A stretch of 64,000 bases of DNA from Glaciecola flavus (GCF_042646125.1 NZ_JBHRSW010000004.1:372001-436000), one strand, 5' to 3'. Shown: positions 44,564-54,647, counted from the stretch's first letter. The notes: generated by a model not told the origin, from the letters alone. Translations and numbers: made by a program.

Positions 44564-46114
44564 CTAATGCCTAGCTGTCATCTTATTAATGCCGTATTCT
44601 CTCAGTTTATTCGCTATTGCTGTGTGACTGAGCCCAAGCTTTCTAGCTAGCTGCCTTGTACTTGGATACGATGGATAAAGTTTTTTCAGCATGTCTTTTT
44701 CGAATTTTTTGACTTCTTGCTCCAAACTTCCTTCAAAGTTCTCATCGATATAAGTAAATGTGCTACTGCAAGGCGGTAATTGTATGTCGTCATGTGATAT
44801 TTTGACCCCATCTGAAAGCGATATCGCCCGATATAAGGCATTTCTGAGTTGCCGAACATTTCCAGGCCACGGATAAGACTGCAAATATTCAAGGCAAGAC
44901 TTACTCAGTTGTGGTGCTTGCTTACCTAATTTTTTACTTTGCTGAGTGAGTAATTGATTGGCTATAGGGACAATATCCGCTTTTCGCTCCCTCAAAGCAG
45001 GTACTTTAAGAGACAAAACATTCAGGCGATAATATAAGTCTTCTCTAAATCTGCCCTCACTTATCAATTCAATCAAGTCTTGACTACTGGTACAAATTAT
45101 TCTGCAAGAGATTGACTTCAATTGCACATCGCCGATCCTGTGATAAGTACCGTACTCTAGTACCTTAAGGAGCATTGCCTGCAAACCCAAAGGCATCTCT
45201 CCGACTTCGTCGAGCAATAAGGTTCCTCCTGCAGCCTGTTCGAATAACCCCATTCTACCCACTCTGTACAACTCGCTTGGTGCCTTTCCAAATAGTTCTA
45301 TTTCAGCGGTTTCTTCAGCTATTGAGGAACAACTAAGGGTAACAAACTCACCCTCAGTATATTTGCTATTGTCATGACACGCTTTAGCTATGTGTTCTTT
45401 TCCAGTGCCCGTTTCGCCGATTATGAGCATGTTCTCGTCAAGCTCTGACATGCGTTTAGCTTCTTCAACCGCTTTTTGCATGGCTAGCGAACGCGACTCT
45501 ATTTTGTCGAAGCTCTGCCCAGAGCTGGCTCGGTTATGATAGTCTGTAGTATTAGTAAAGGTTTCGGATTTGAGCACAATTAGTGCACCGACAACGGTTT
45601 TTTCGTTGTCTTCACCAATCTCAATTGGATGCAACTCGCCACGATATTCTCTACCTAAATAGTGAAGGGCAAGTTTATGTTGCTTTGACTGGCTTTGTTC
45701 TATGCATCTAGAGATGTTAACCCCGTCAAGGAAGTCATTGATATTTTGCTGCACTATTTGTTCGTTTGGCAACTCTAGTGTCGCTTTCACGGCATCGTTA
45801 AATAAAATAATCCTACCAAATTCATCAGTAGCAAAAACCGGCTCTACAAAAGTTTTTAGTAAAGCTTGTAATTGTCCAAGCTGACGCTGATTGGGTAAAA
45901 ATTTAGTCGTCTTTACGTCTACTACGCCATTAACCAATCTTATCTGCGGCATTATTGTCTGTAATTCATTGAAATCAACACTTGGACAATCAACATACAA
46001 CTTACCACCTTTGTCAATCTCGATTCCACGCAGGCTGATGCTGTAACGATTAAAAACACCTAATACCTCATGTAAAATACCCACTCTATTTTCACATTGT
46101 ATTTCCAATTTCAT
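44564..46114 (-). CDS. tyrR: TyrR-type aromatic amino acid regulator
   Basis: 516 residues, same as E. coli TyrR (513). Order: ACT domain (MKLEIQCENRVGILHEVLGV, 1-70), PAS domain (about 80-190), AAA+ domain with P-loop GETGTGKEHIAK and Walker B GGTLLLDEVGEMP, and a C-terminal helix-turn-helix (ARKLGLSHTAIANKLREYG). The GAFTGA loop that contacts sigma54 is absent (ELFGKAPSELYRVGR instead), as in E. coli TyrR, so it should work with sigma70. It controls uptake or synthesis of tyrosine, phenylalanine and tryptophan. Confidence 0.92.
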   Translation of the reverse strand: MKLEIQCENRVGILHEVLGVFNRYSISLRGIEIDKGGKLYVDCPSVDFNELQTIMPQIRLVNGVVDVKTTKFLPNQRQLGQLQALLKTFVEPVFATDEFGRIILFNDAVKATLELPNEQIVQQNINDFLDGVNISRCIEQSQSKQHKLALHYLGREYRGELHPIEIGEDNEKTVVGALIVLKSETFTNTTDYHNRASSGQSFDKIESRSLAMQKAVEEAKRMSELDENMLIIGETGTGKEHIAKACHDNSKYTEGEFVTLSCSSIAEETAEIELFGKAPSELYRVGRMGLFEQAAGGTLLLDEVGEMPLGLQAMLLKVLEYGTYHRIGDVQLKSISCRIICTSSQDLIELISEGRFREDLYYRLNVLSLKVPALRERKADIVPIANQLLTQQSKKLGKQAPQLSKSCLEYLQSYPWPGNVRQLRNALYRAISLSDGVKISHDDIQLPPCSSTFTYIDENFEGSLEQEVKKFEKDMLKKLYPSYPSTRQLARKLGLSHTAIANKLREYGINKMTARH

Positions 46115-46466
46115 ATGTACGACTCATCACACTCTTTTGTTTTTGCTACGCTTTGGTAATGGTTAAGATCAGCGCTAGCAGTTCAAAGGGCATGTGACTA
46201 CTCCTTTAGATTTTTAAAACATTTAGACATGCCAAAAAGTTGAAAAAAACGAATATCTGCATGTATAAGGGGTTGATGGGGATAAAACTAAAAAGCCAGC
46301 GACTTGGGCGGCTGGCTTTTTAGCTTTGTTGGCATGCCTTACATTAAAAAAATTTAAGGTTTTGTTTTGGCCTATCTATACCCAATGTACTCACAACAGA
46401 TTGGCACATTTGTATTTTGCAGTGCTTTTATTGTGCAGATATTGTGCAGAGCATGGGCGATAAGAA
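46115..46466. other. Intergenic region between tyrR and pspC, with terminator
   Basis: A stem-loop AAAAAGCCAGC ... GCTGGCTTTTTT at 46289-46322 has A and T runs on both sides and probably ends the psp operon transcript on the minus strand. ATTGTGCAGA is directly repeated at 46430-46450. No TyrR-box pair (TGTAAA-N6-TTTACA) was found upstream of tyrR. Confidence 0.65.
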
Positions 46467-46931
46467 TTAAAGCTTGTTTAGTTCTCTGTTGATTTGAAAC
46501 TCATTCGAGGTAACAAATCCTTCTAATTTTCTCAATCTATTTTCGGTTCGAATAAAGCGCTGTTGTATTTGTTTGAAGGCCTCTTTAGGTGTTTGCCCAG
46601 CTTGCCACACAGCGTGCTTGACCTCTACTTTAGTCTCGCTATTTCGATTAACATACCCTTTACTCGCATAGCTGCCTTGTGCGCTACCCGACGCCGTGTA
46701 ACCTTTACTGCCCGCTTGCGGGTTATCCGTATTATCCGATTTCTTATCGAGTATTGCCCACAACACAATATAGCCAAAAAAGATAAAAGGCCCAGTAATC
46801 AATAAAAAAGCAGCTACCGTTAAAATTCTTACTAACCAAGTTTCTATTCCGAAAAATTCAGCAATCCCTACACATACACCAGCAATTTTGCCTTGCTTTG
46901 GGATTCTGTACAGTTTTTTATTTGCATTCAT
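46467..46931 (-). CDS. pspC: Phage-shock protein C
   Basis: 154 residues from the ATG at 46931, which overlaps the pspB stop (ATGA) and has GGAGGG upstream. LYRIPKQGKIAGVCVGIAEFF and the following membrane helix are the PspC domain. With PspB it senses membrane stress and can bind PspA. A C-terminal cytoplasmic coiled coil ends EFQINRELNKL. Confidence 0.9.
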   Translation of the reverse strand: MNANKKLYRIPKQGKIAGVCVGIAEFFGIETWLVRILTVAAFLLITGPFIFFGYIVLWAILDKKSDNTDNPQAGSKGYTASGSAQGSYASKGYVNRNSETKVEVKHAVWQAGQTPKEAFKQIQQRFIRTENRLRKLEGFVTSNEFQINRELNKL

Positions 46932-47167
46932 GCGCGATCCCTCCACGAAGGTGACTCCGCATCCAGTATAGCTTCGAGAGTTTTAATCCTATCTGACATC
47001 TGTTCTTCGCGTTGTATTAGATTGTCTAGTATCTGACGCTCTTGCTCGGACAATCCCTCTGATAGTGCCCTTTTACTTCTGTAGTGAAAAAATAACCAAA
47101 GAGGTGCGACAAAAATCATAAAAATAATAAATGGCACACCCATAAAGATAACGATTAACTCATCCAT
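46928..47167 (-). CDS. pspB: Phage-shock protein B
   Basis: 79 residues from ATG 47167, which has GGGAG upstream. One membrane helix (IVIFMGVPFIIFMIFVAPLW) is followed by a coiled coil (LIQREEQMSDRIKTLEAIL). It is the inner-membrane partner of PspC in activating the stress response. pspB and pspC overlap by 4 bases. Confidence 0.9.
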   Translation of the reverse strand: MDELIVIFMGVPFIIFMIFVAPLWLFFHYRSKRALSEGLSEQERQILDNLIQREEQMSDRIKTLEAILDAESPSWRDRA

Positions 47168-47240
47168 TTGAACTCTCCCCAAGTTCGCTTTTCTAAAGAG
47201 TTGAGCTCACAATTATGTAAGCTCAATTCACATTAATCAA

Positions 47241-47948
47241 CTAGGCCTTTTTTGCTTTTGGCTTAACTTCAGTCACGTCAGCAGGCTTTGATTGGCTTTG
47301 CATTTTTTTCTTCAATGCAGCCAATTCGTCATCAATTTTTCCATCTGCTTCTAACTCAGCAAATTCGTCTTTTAAGCTCTTTTTGCCGAGATCATAAGCT
47401 TCTACTTGTGATTCCAAATCATCTATTTTACGTTCAAATTGGTCGAAACGCCCCATTGCTTCATCAACAACAGAGGAGTCTAAGCGCTTTTTTACTTGCA
47501 GTCTTGAACTCACCGTCTTCTGTCGCATAATAATTGTTTTCTGACGACTTTTCGCATCTGCAAGTTTCTCTTGTAACTGTGCAGTTTCGCTTTGCAGTTT
47601 AGCCAACTCATCTTCAATCAGCCTTAGTTCGTTTTGTAAAGATTCGGCAGCTTCTGTCGACTTCTGTTTTTCTTGCAGTGCAGCGCGAGCCAAATCTTCA
47701 CGGTCTTTGCTAATAGCTAATTCGGCTTTCGCTTCCCACTCAGATGCTTCGCTCAAATATTTATTAATTTGATGCGTCACTTCCTTTTTACTCGCAATTG
47801 TTTTTGCTGATGCACTGCGTACTTCTACCAACGTATCTTCCATTTCTTGAATAATAAGACGAACCATCTTTTCAGGGTCTTCTGCTTTATCCAATAAAGC
47901 ATTGATGTTTGAATTGATGATATCGGTAAAACGTGAAAAAATTCCCAT
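47241..47948 (-). CDS. pspA: Phage-shock protein A
   Basis: 235 residues from ATG 47948 (GAGG eight bases upstream). An upstream GTG at 47957 is out of register with the family start MGIFSRF. An amphipathic N-terminal helix and a continuous coiled coil (EMEDTLVEVRSASAKTIASK onward) match ESCRT-III-like PspA, which coats and repairs the inner membrane and inhibits PspF. A sigma54-type promoter lies 63 bases upstream. Confidence 0.95.
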   Translation of the reverse strand: MGIFSRFTDIINSNINALLDKAEDPEKMVRLIIQEMEDTLVEVRSASAKTIASKKEVTHQINKYLSEASEWEAKAELAISKDREDLARAALQEKQKSTEAAESLQNELRLIEDELAKLQSETAQLQEKLADAKSRQKTIIMRQKTVSSRLQVKKRLDSSVVDEAMGRFDQFERKIDDLESQVEAYDLGKKSLKDEFAELEADGKIDDELAALKKKMQSQSKPADVTEVKPKAKKA

Positions 47949-48010
47949 AGTTGTCACCTCTTTTGATAATGCCTTTGTTTCAGCTTAAGTAATTAACTTA
48001 CTCACTCTTA

Positions 48011-48026
48011 TTCAAATAGCTTGCCA
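48011..48026 (-). promoter_or_regulatory. Candidate sigma54 promoter of pspABC
   Basis: On the minus strand TGGCAAGCTATTTGAA fits the -24/-12 pattern TGGCAC-N5-TTGCA except for two mismatches, one of them GA for GC at -12. It lies between pspA and the divergent pspF gene, the place where PspF is known to activate psp in enterobacteria. Confidence 0.55.
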
Positions 48027-48154
48027 ACGGAGAATATCGACATATGCCATTGTAATTTATATATTTTTTATTTTTATAATTTACCCTTCGAATTATTTCC
48101 ATTTTAAAGTAGACTAGATTTTAGTGAATTTGACCAACTCTTAAGGAAAAAAGC

Positions 48155-49276
48155 GTGGGGATGTTTTCTAAATCGGACAACTTAATTGGACAAGCGAACA
48201 GCTTTCTAGAAATTTTAGAGCAAATATCTCAATTAGCACCGCTCAACAAACCTGTACTCGTTATTGGCGAGAGAGGTACAGGCAAAGAGTTGATTGCTGC
48301 ACGTCTGCACTACTTATCTCAACGCTGGGAACAGAATTACGTAAAACTCAATTGCGCGGCTTTGAACGACAACTTACTCGAAAGTGAACTCTTTGGTTAT
48401 GAATCTGGTGCTTTTACTGGCGCTTCCAAAAGAAAAGAAGGCAGATTTGAGTATGCGCATAACGGCACATTATTTTTGGATGAACTCGCCAATACTTCTG
48501 CACTTATTCAAGAAAAACTACTTCGTGTAATAGAATATGGTGAATTTGAACGTGTTGGTGGAACCCGCACGGTTAAAGTCGATGTCCGACTCATTGCGGC
48601 CACCAATGAAGATTTGCCAAGCTTAGCAGAACAAGGGGAGTTTAGGGCAGATTTACTGGATCGATTAGCATTTGATGTCGTCACAATCCCACCACTGCGA
48701 GAGCGACGCGAAGACATAATGACCCTTGCTGAGCACTTTGCAATCAATATGACACGTGAGCTTTCGCATGAATTTTTTAGCGGTTTCAGTAAAAAAGCCA
48801 CGCAAACACTGCTCGATTATGAATGGCCAGGAAACATTAGAGAATTAAAAAACGTGGTAGAACGCGCAGTTTACAGGAATTCGCCGAGTATTCCGGTTCA
48901 TGATATTGTGATTGACCCCTTCGAATCGAAATACCGCCCTAAACAACGGATTAAAGCCGTAAGTAATGTAGAAACAAAGGATAATCAAGAACCACCAGCG
49001 ATTGCAAATAACGAAACTGCCACGATTGACAAGCGTTCAAAGCCAAACGACGATGAGATTACAACCAGCGCAGATATTCAAGAACCCAAACCGAACTTTA
49101 GTTTCCCGATTGATCTAAAATCAGCATCCCAGTCTTTTGAAATAGATCTGATCCAACAGGCACTTGCCGACTCACAATTTAATCAGAAAAAAACTGCAGA
49201 AAAACTTTCTTTGACGTATCATCAACTTAGAGGCTATTTAAAAAAGTATAATTTGCTGGAAAACAGTGAAAACTAA
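48155..49276 (+). CDS. pspF: PspF, sigma54-dependent activator of psp
   Basis: 373 residues. The AAA+ domain starts at the N-terminus with no receiver: P-loop GERGTGKELIAA, GAFTGA in GYESGAFTGASKRKEG, Walker B GTLFLDELAN. A Fis-type helix-turn-helix (NQKKTAEKLSLTYHQLRGYL) is at the end. The linker (about 255-330) is longer and more charged than in E. coli PspF (325 residues). GTG 48155 is used; ATG 48161 is possible. Divergent from pspA and upstream of sapA. Confidence 0.93.
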   Translation: MGMFSKSDNLIGQANSFLEILEQISQLAPLNKPVLVIGERGTGKELIAARLHYLSQRWEQNYVKLNCAALNDNLLESELFGYESGAFTGASKRKEGRFEYAHNGTLFLDELANTSALIQEKLLRVIEYGEFERVGGTRTVKVDVRLIAATNEDLPSLAEQGEFRADLLDRLAFDVVTIPPLRERREDIMTLAEHFAINMTRELSHEFFSGFSKKATQTLLDYEWPGNIRELKNVVERAVYRNSPSIPVHDIVIDPFESKYRPKQRIKAVSNVETKDNQEPPAIANNETATIDKRSKPNDDEITTSADIQEPKPNFSFPIDLKSASQSFEIDLIQQALADSQFNQKKTAEKLSLTYHQLRGYLKKYNLLENSEN

Positions 49277-50930
49277 AATCCACCATTGCCATCACATTAT
49301 GCAGAATCGTTTGCTAACTGTACTTTGTTTGTCGCTTGCTTGTTTAACAAGCGCTTGTCAAAAGCAAGCTGAAAATATCGGTAGTAACAGTCTATCTTTT
49401 TGTTCTGAGAGCAACCCCGGTAGCTTTAATCCGCAACTCGACACGTCAAGCACAACAGCAGACGCAACTGCCCACCAATTGTATGACCGTTTACTCGAAT
49501 TTAATCCTGAAAATGGACGCATTGAGCCAAGCCTGGCAAGCAGTTGGTTGGTCAGTAGTGACGGCCTGACATACACATTTCAATTGAGAAGAGGAGTGAA
49601 GTTTCACCAGACTGACTATTTTTCGCCTACTCGAAATTTTAATGCTGATGACGTCATTTTTAGCATTGAGCGTTGGCGCAACAGTGCCCACCCCTATCAC
49701 GATATTGGAGGAGGCTTATATCCTTATTTTGATAGTTTAGGACTGTATCAGCGCGTAAAGCATGTAAAACGAATAAATGGTTACCGAGTAGAAATTGCAC
49801 TGTATAAACCCGACAGTTCATTTTTAGCTAATCTTGCAACAGACTTTGCCGTCATTTTGTCCGCAGAATATGCACAAAAATTAATGGAGCAAGGCGCACC
49901 AAGCAGACTAGATAAATTCCCAATTGGCACGGGTCCTTATAAATTTGTCGATTATCGCCAAAATCAATTTATCCGCTATATCCGTCATCCAAATTATTTT
50001 TCGCCAAGCTCTGGACCTGAACAAATCGTATTTGACATCACGCAGAAAAGTTCATTGCGTATGGCAAAATTGATCACGGGTGAGTGCGATGTGATCGCTT
50101 TTCCTTCACAAAGTGATTTAGCAGTGATCGAAGAAAAAGAAGAGCTTCGACTATTAGAAAAGCCTGGATTAAATGTCGGGTATTGGGCTTTCAACACCAG
50201 CAAGGCTCCCTTTGATAATCCGGCTGTAAGGCGAGCACTCGCAATGGCAATTGATAAGACTTCAATAATTGAAGCCGTATATTTGGGGCAAGCTATGCGA
50301 GCCAAAAGCTTGGTTCCTCCGGCTTCATGGGCTTACCAATCGAGTGCGGACGAACTGGGTTACAACCCTGTTCGAGCACGAGAGATGCTTGAGCAGGCGG
50401 GCATACCCGACAACTTTTCGATGGATATTTGGGCGATGCCCGTGCAGCGCGCTTATAATCCTAACGCTGCGAAAATGGCACAACTTATTAAAACATATTT
50501 GGCTGACGTAGGTGTAAGAGCAAGTATTGTAAGCCAAGACTGGAATATTTTTAGGCGCAGTCTACGAGACGGCTTGCACGATAGTGTACTCATCGGATGG
50601 AACGCCGACCATGGCGATCCTGATAATTTTTATCGACCGTTGTTAAGCTGTGAGGCTATTCCATCAGGCACTAACCGTGCGATGTGGTGCAATACTAAAT
50701 ACGATGAACTGGTTGAACAGGCAATCCTAACCGATATAGTGGAAGACCGGAAAAAAATATACCATCAAGCAAATGCACTTATTTTTGAGCAACTTCCGTT
50801 AGTGACCATTGCTCACGCGTTCCAATATCAAGCCGTTCGTGCTGAAATTCAAGGGATGCAAATTAACCCTTATGGTGGCATCCAATTTGAAAGTATTTCA
50901 AAGTCCACAAAGGACAGTCTAAATGATTAG
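49266..50930 (+). CDS. sapA: Peptide ABC transporter, substrate-binding protein
   Basis: 554 residues, a DppA/OppA-type solute-binding protein. A lipoprotein-like signal (LSLACLTSAC) is followed by LYDRLLEFNPENGRIEPSLA and GTGPYKFVDYRQNQFIRY, both hallmarks. SapA binds peptides, including host defence peptides, in the periplasm. The GTG at 49266 overlaps the pspF stop. ATG 49299 would give a more normal signal peptide. It heads sapABCDF. Confidence 0.9.
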   Translation: MKTKIHHCHHIMQNRLLTVLCLSLACLTSACQKQAENIGSNSLSFCSESNPGSFNPQLDTSSTTADATAHQLYDRLLEFNPENGRIEPSLASSWLVSSDGLTYTFQLRRGVKFHQTDYFSPTRNFNADDVIFSIERWRNSAHPYHDIGGGLYPYFDSLGLYQRVKHVKRINGYRVEIALYKPDSSFLANLATDFAVILSAEYAQKLMEQGAPSRLDKFPIGTGPYKFVDYRQNQFIRYIRHPNYFSPSSGPEQIVFDITQKSSLRMAKLITGECDVIAFPSQSDLAVIEEKEELRLLEKPGLNVGYWAFNTSKAPFDNPAVRRALAMAIDKTSIIEAVYLGQAMRAKSLVPPASWAYQSSADELGYNPVRAREMLEQAGIPDNFSMDIWAMPVQRAYNPNAAKMAQLIKTYLADVGVRASIVSQDWNIFRRSLRDGLHDSVLIGWNADHGDPDNFYRPLLSCEAIPSGTNRAMWCNTKYDELVEQAILTDIVEDRKKIYHQANALIFEQLPLVTIAHAFQYQAVRAEIQGMQINPYGGIQFESISKSTKDSLND

Positions 50931-51954
50931 GCTTTCCATTCGATATCTCAATCTTATTGTCTTGACCGTATTTGCCCTGGTTGCATTATCTTTTTTGCTG
51001 CCCTTCGTTTTCCAAGGCGATCTGCTAATCAACATTTCAGGCATCACGCCAGACTCGCCAGAGCAAAGAGCCGCATTAGAACGAGCATTCAGGTTGGATC
51101 AATCGATTTTTCATCAATTTGCTCTTTACATCGACAATTTGTTTCTGGGGAATTGGGGAGTAAGTAGTAGGACACAGCTCAATCTATTCGATGAAATAAA
51201 ACTAACATTTCCGGCCACTTTAGAACTTGTCGTGTATGCTTCAGTACTGGCGATCGTCGTTGGGCTGCCTCTTGGATTTATTGCTGGACTTAAACATCAC
51301 AACCCCTTTGATTTTTCGGTCGTCACGTTTTCTATTGTCGGTTATTCTTTTCCGGTATTCTGGCTGGCACTCATCTTTATCACTCTTTTTTGCTTGCAGT
51401 TAGAATGGCTACCCACCTCAGGTCGAATTAGCCTTTTATTCGAAATCCCACCAGTGACTGGCTTCTTACTCATCGATATATGGTTGTCAGATATCCAAAA
51501 TAAAAGCTTGGCTTTTAAAAACGCATTTCAACATTTAATTTTGCCAACGATATCAGTGGCCATTGTATCAACAGCATTGTTTGTTAGATTCATAAGAAGA
51601 AGTATTATGGACGTGATGGAAAAAGAATACATCATCGCCGCAAAAAGTAGAGGGTTTACGCAAAGTCAGATATTTTTTAAGCATGGATTAAAAAATGCAA
51701 TTATTCCCATATTGCCGATATTGGCTCTACAGGTTTCCACGTTGATTACAAATGTGATGATTGTTGAAACGATATTTTCATGGCCGGGTATTGGAAAGTG
51801 GTTAATTGAAGCCATTTATCAGCGAGACTATCCAGCAATTCGAATGGGCATGCTGGTCGTGTCTCTATTCGTAATGATGCTAACCATATCGACAGAATTT
51901 TTAACCCGAGCAATCGATCCAAGACGTGAACGGGGGCAGCATGCAACGGTTTAA
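50923..51954 (+). CDS. sapB: Peptide ABC transporter permease
   Basis: 343 residues with the DppB-like layout: an N-terminal helix, then five helices and the EAA-like loop EKEYIIAAKSRGFTQSQIFF. It overlaps sapA by 8 bases. With SapC it forms the inner-membrane channel. Confidence 0.92.
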   Translation: MIRLSIRYLNLIVLTVFALVALSFLLPFVFQGDLLINISGITPDSPEQRAALERAFRLDQSIFHQFALYIDNLFLGNWGVSSRTQLNLFDEIKLTFPATLELVVYASVLAIVVGLPLGFIAGLKHHNPFDFSVVTFSIVGYSFPVFWLALIFITLFCLQLEWLPTSGRISLLFEIPPVTGFLLIDIWLSDIQNKSLAFKNAFQHLILPTISVAIVSTALFVRFIRRSIMDVMEKEYIIAAKSRGFTQSQIFFKHGLKNAIIPILPILALQVSTLITNVMIVETIFSWPGIGKWLIEAIYQRDYPAIRMGMLVVSLFVMMLTISTEFLTRAIDPRRERGQHATV

Positions 51955-52834
51955 CCTATATCAAGAAGAATATTATCCTTCGCCCCTGATGCATGTTTGG
52001 TTGGAATTTAAAAAAAGCCATATTGCCCTCGTTGGATTTTTTATACTGTTGATGTTTTGCGTTATCGCACTAATTGCCCCTTTTATCACACCGTATGACC
52101 CAAACATCCAAAACACCAACGCAATATTGCTTCCACCGTCTTGGGAGCCTAATGGCACAATTAATCATTTGTTTGGCACTGATAGTTTGGGGCGTGATGT
52201 GTTTTCTCGTCTTTTGTACGCCTGTAGAACAACGTTTGGCAGTAGCATATTTATGGTACTTATCGCTGTTTTTATTGGGATTAGTATTGGCGCGCTGGCG
52301 GGTGTGCTAAGTGGCGTACGCTCAAGCGTGGTCAATCATTTACTCGATTCAATCATGTCCATCCCTACCCTGCTAATCGCGATTGTTATTGTCGCCATTA
52401 TGGGTACTGGCTTGTTCAATAGTATGATGGCGATTACCTTGGCTCTGATCCCCCAATTTGTTCATCAAACACGCACGTTTGTCAAAACAGAACTGCAAAA
52501 GGACTATATTGTATTAGACAAGCTTGACGGGCTTGGACCATTCAGAATATTTGCTTTTTCAATCTTACCTGGCATGGTTGAGTTAATCGTGATTCAGGCT
52601 ACCTTGGCCTTATCTGTCGCGATTATCGATGTTTCTGCTCTCGGTTTTTTAAACTTAGGCGCACAAGACCCCAGTGTTGAGTTAGGCTTACTCTTATCAC
52701 AAAGCTTAGATGTTGCCTATGTTGCGCCATGGCTCGTGTTTATACCTGGACTGTGTATATTTTTAATGGTACTCAGTGTAAATATTGTCGGAGAAGGATT
52801 TCGTTCTGCTTTGAGAAATAGGTTGTCTCGCTAA
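51941..52834 (+). CDS. sapC: Peptide ABC transporter permease
   Basis: 297 residues from ATG 51941, which has GGGGG upstream and overlaps sapB by 14 bases. LFGTDSLGRDVFSRLLYACR is the conserved DppC-like motif. The EAA-type loop (KDYIVLDKLDGLGPFRIFAF) is degenerate, as also in E. coli SapC. It shares a 1-base stop/start overlap with sapD. Confidence 0.92.
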   Translation: MQRFNLYQEEYYPSPLMHVWLEFKKSHIALVGFFILLMFCVIALIAPFITPYDPNIQNTNAILLPPSWEPNGTINHLFGTDSLGRDVFSRLLYACRTTFGSSIFMVLIAVFIGISIGALAGVLSGVRSSVVNHLLDSIMSIPTLLIAIVIVAIMGTGLFNSMMAITLALIPQFVHQTRTFVKTELQKDYIVLDKLDGLGPFRIFAFSILPGMVELIVIQATLALSVAIIDVSALGFLNLGAQDPSVELGLLLSQSLDVAYVAPWLVFIPGLCIFLMVLSVNIVGEGFRSALRNRLSR

Positions 52835-53862
52835 TGGCCTTACTGGAAATTAAAAATCTAACACTGTTTATCGACACGGGTGACGAAACGGTCAAAGCAT
52901 TAGACAAGGTCAACTTGCGTTTAGATGAGGGCGAAATAAAAGCGTTAGTAGGTGAATCAGGCTCTGGCAAAACCTTGATAGTACGTGCGATTTTAGGGGC
53001 AATCCCTGACACTTGGTCGATTAAAGCCGACAGAATTACCTACCAAGGTAAAAGTATGCAAGACATGTCTCCCGAACAACGCAGGCAAATAATGCGACGT
53101 GAAATTGCTGTCGTCTTTCAAGAGCCTGCATCTGCACTGGATCCATCGGTCAAAATCAAAGAGCAAATAAAAGAAAGTATCCCAGACGAATTTATTGAAA
53201 AAGCTTGGCCTTGGCAGCAAAGTAAACAACGTGAAGCGCTAGCCATTAGTTTACTTCACCGCGTGGGTATTAAAAACCACGGCCGCTATATGAATTGCTA
53301 TCCACATGAGATACCTGCTGACGTTTGCCAAAAAATTATGATTGCTATGGCGCTCGCATCCGAGCCTAAAATACTGATAGCAGATGACTCAACTCGCGGA
53401 ATGGAAAGCGCAACCAAAACACAAATATTGCGCCTATTGCTCAAATTCAATAAGACTAAAAAACTCGCGATACTTTTTGTCAGTCACGATTTGCTTGCGA
53501 TTACCAGTATGGCGCACTCTATGACCGTATTATACTGTGGTCAAACGGTCGAATCAGGGAAAGTCAAATCTTTGCTAAAGCGGCCGCTCCATCCTTATAC
53601 AAAAGCACTGCTAGACAGTGCGCCAAGCTTTCAAGTATCGCTGGCACCCAAGTCTAAATTAGTTGCCTTGGATGGTACGATCCCTACCTTACAGCACTTG
53701 CCAATTGGTTGTCGACTGGGGCCACGTTGTCCTAATGCACGAAAAGAATGTGTTATTGTGCCCTCTCCTCGCAGCATTCAAGACCACTTGTATAGCTGTC
53801 ATTTTCCCTTACACCTACCCAAGAGTGCAAAGAGAAAATCGATTAAAGTGGTGAGTTTATAA
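52834..53862 (+). CDS. sapD: Peptide ABC transporter ATPase
   Basis: 342 residues. Walker A is GESGSGKTLIVRA, the usual LSGGQ signature is degenerate (YPHEIPADVCQKIMIA), and Walker B reads ILIADDSTRGME, with Asp in place of the catalytic Glu. A C-terminal oligopeptide-transporter segment (LPIGCRLGPRCPNARKEC) has the iron-sulfur-type cysteines seen in DppD-like ATPases. It pairs with SapF to power the transporter. Confidence 0.92.
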   Translation: MALLEIKNLTLFIDTGDETVKALDKVNLRLDEGEIKALVGESGSGKTLIVRAILGAIPDTWSIKADRITYQGKSMQDMSPEQRRQIMRREIAVVFQEPASALDPSVKIKEQIKESIPDEFIEKAWPWQQSKQREALAISLLHRVGIKNHGRYMNCYPHEIPADVCQKIMIAMALASEPKILIADDSTRGMESATKTQILRLLLKFNKTKKLAILFVSHDLLAITSMAHSMTVLYCGQTVESGKVKSLLKRPLHPYTKALLDSAPSFQVSLAPKSKLVALDGTIPTLQHLPIGCRLGPRCPNARKECVIVPSPRSIQDHLYSCHFPLHLPKSAKRKSIKVVSL

Positions 53863-53864
53863 AT

Positions 53865-54647
53865 ATGCTTCTTGAAGTCAAAAATGTTGAATATACGTAT
53901 TTTCAAAAAGGGAAACTCTTTGCAAAAGACCGACAGTTTCATCTTGGGCCTGTTAGTTTTAACATGCAGCAAGGCGAAACCATTGCCATTGTAGGCAACA
54001 ATGGTTCAGGCAAATCCCTGCTAGCTAAATTACTGGCTGGGGCAATCAATCCAGAAGCAGGTGAAATAATCATTGCTGACACCGAAGATGGCCGCAAACG
54101 TCACAATACGATTCGGATGATCTTGCAACACAGCGCCGATGCGCTAAATCCAGCATTGTCAGTCGGCAGTATTCTGCATCAAACACTCAGGTTAAATAGT
54201 GATTTAAAGGAAGAAGCACGAAGAGAAAAAATTGAAGACACCCTGGTAAAAGTTGGTTTGCTTCGTGAACACTACCACTTTTATCGCCACATGCTATCCG
54301 ATGGTCAACAACAACGTGTGGCATTGGCGCGAGCCTTGATCCTTGATCCAGAAATCATTGTTGCAGATGAGCCCTTTGCGGCGCTCGACCCTTCGGTACG
54401 CTCGCAAACCGTAAACTTAATATTGCAATTGCAAGCCGATCTCGGCTTGGGCTTTGTTTTTATCTCTCACAATATCGGTATCGTAAGACATATCAGTGAT
54501 CGCGTATTGATTATGGACAAGGGGGTCATCATTGAGCAAGGAAAGACGGAAGCTGTATTCTCTAATCCTCGCACATTGCTGACACAAAAGCTGGTGCAAG
54601 CTCACATGAGTCTGGTAGATAAGCATTTTGATCAAAAGAATGCATAA
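53865..54647 (+). CDS. sapF: Peptide ABC transporter ATPase
   Basis: 260 residues. Walker A GNNGSGKSLLAK, signature LSDGQQQRVALARAL and Walker B EIIVADEPFAALDPS are intact, so catalysis could rest mainly here, in contrast to SapD. It is the last gene of the operon, 2 bases after sapD. Confidence 0.93.
   Translation: MLLEVKNVEYTYFQKGKLFAKDRQFHLGPVSFNMQQGETIAIVGNNGSGKSLLAKLLAGAINPEAGEIIIADTEDGRKRHNTIRMILQHSADALNPALSVGSILHQTLRLNSDLKEEARREKIEDTLVKVGLLREHYHFYRHMLSDGQQQRVALARALILDPEIIVADEPFAALDPSVRSQTVNLILQLQADLGLGFVFISHNIGIVRHISDRVLIMDKGVIIEQGKTEAVFSNPRTLLTQKLVQAHMSLVDKHFDQKNA

Noticed and set aside
46400..46450. Possible sigma54 promoter TTGGCACATTTG... before pspC
   Set aside because: The distance to the TTGCA element is too long (9 bases in place of 5), and the orientation does not serve the psp genes.
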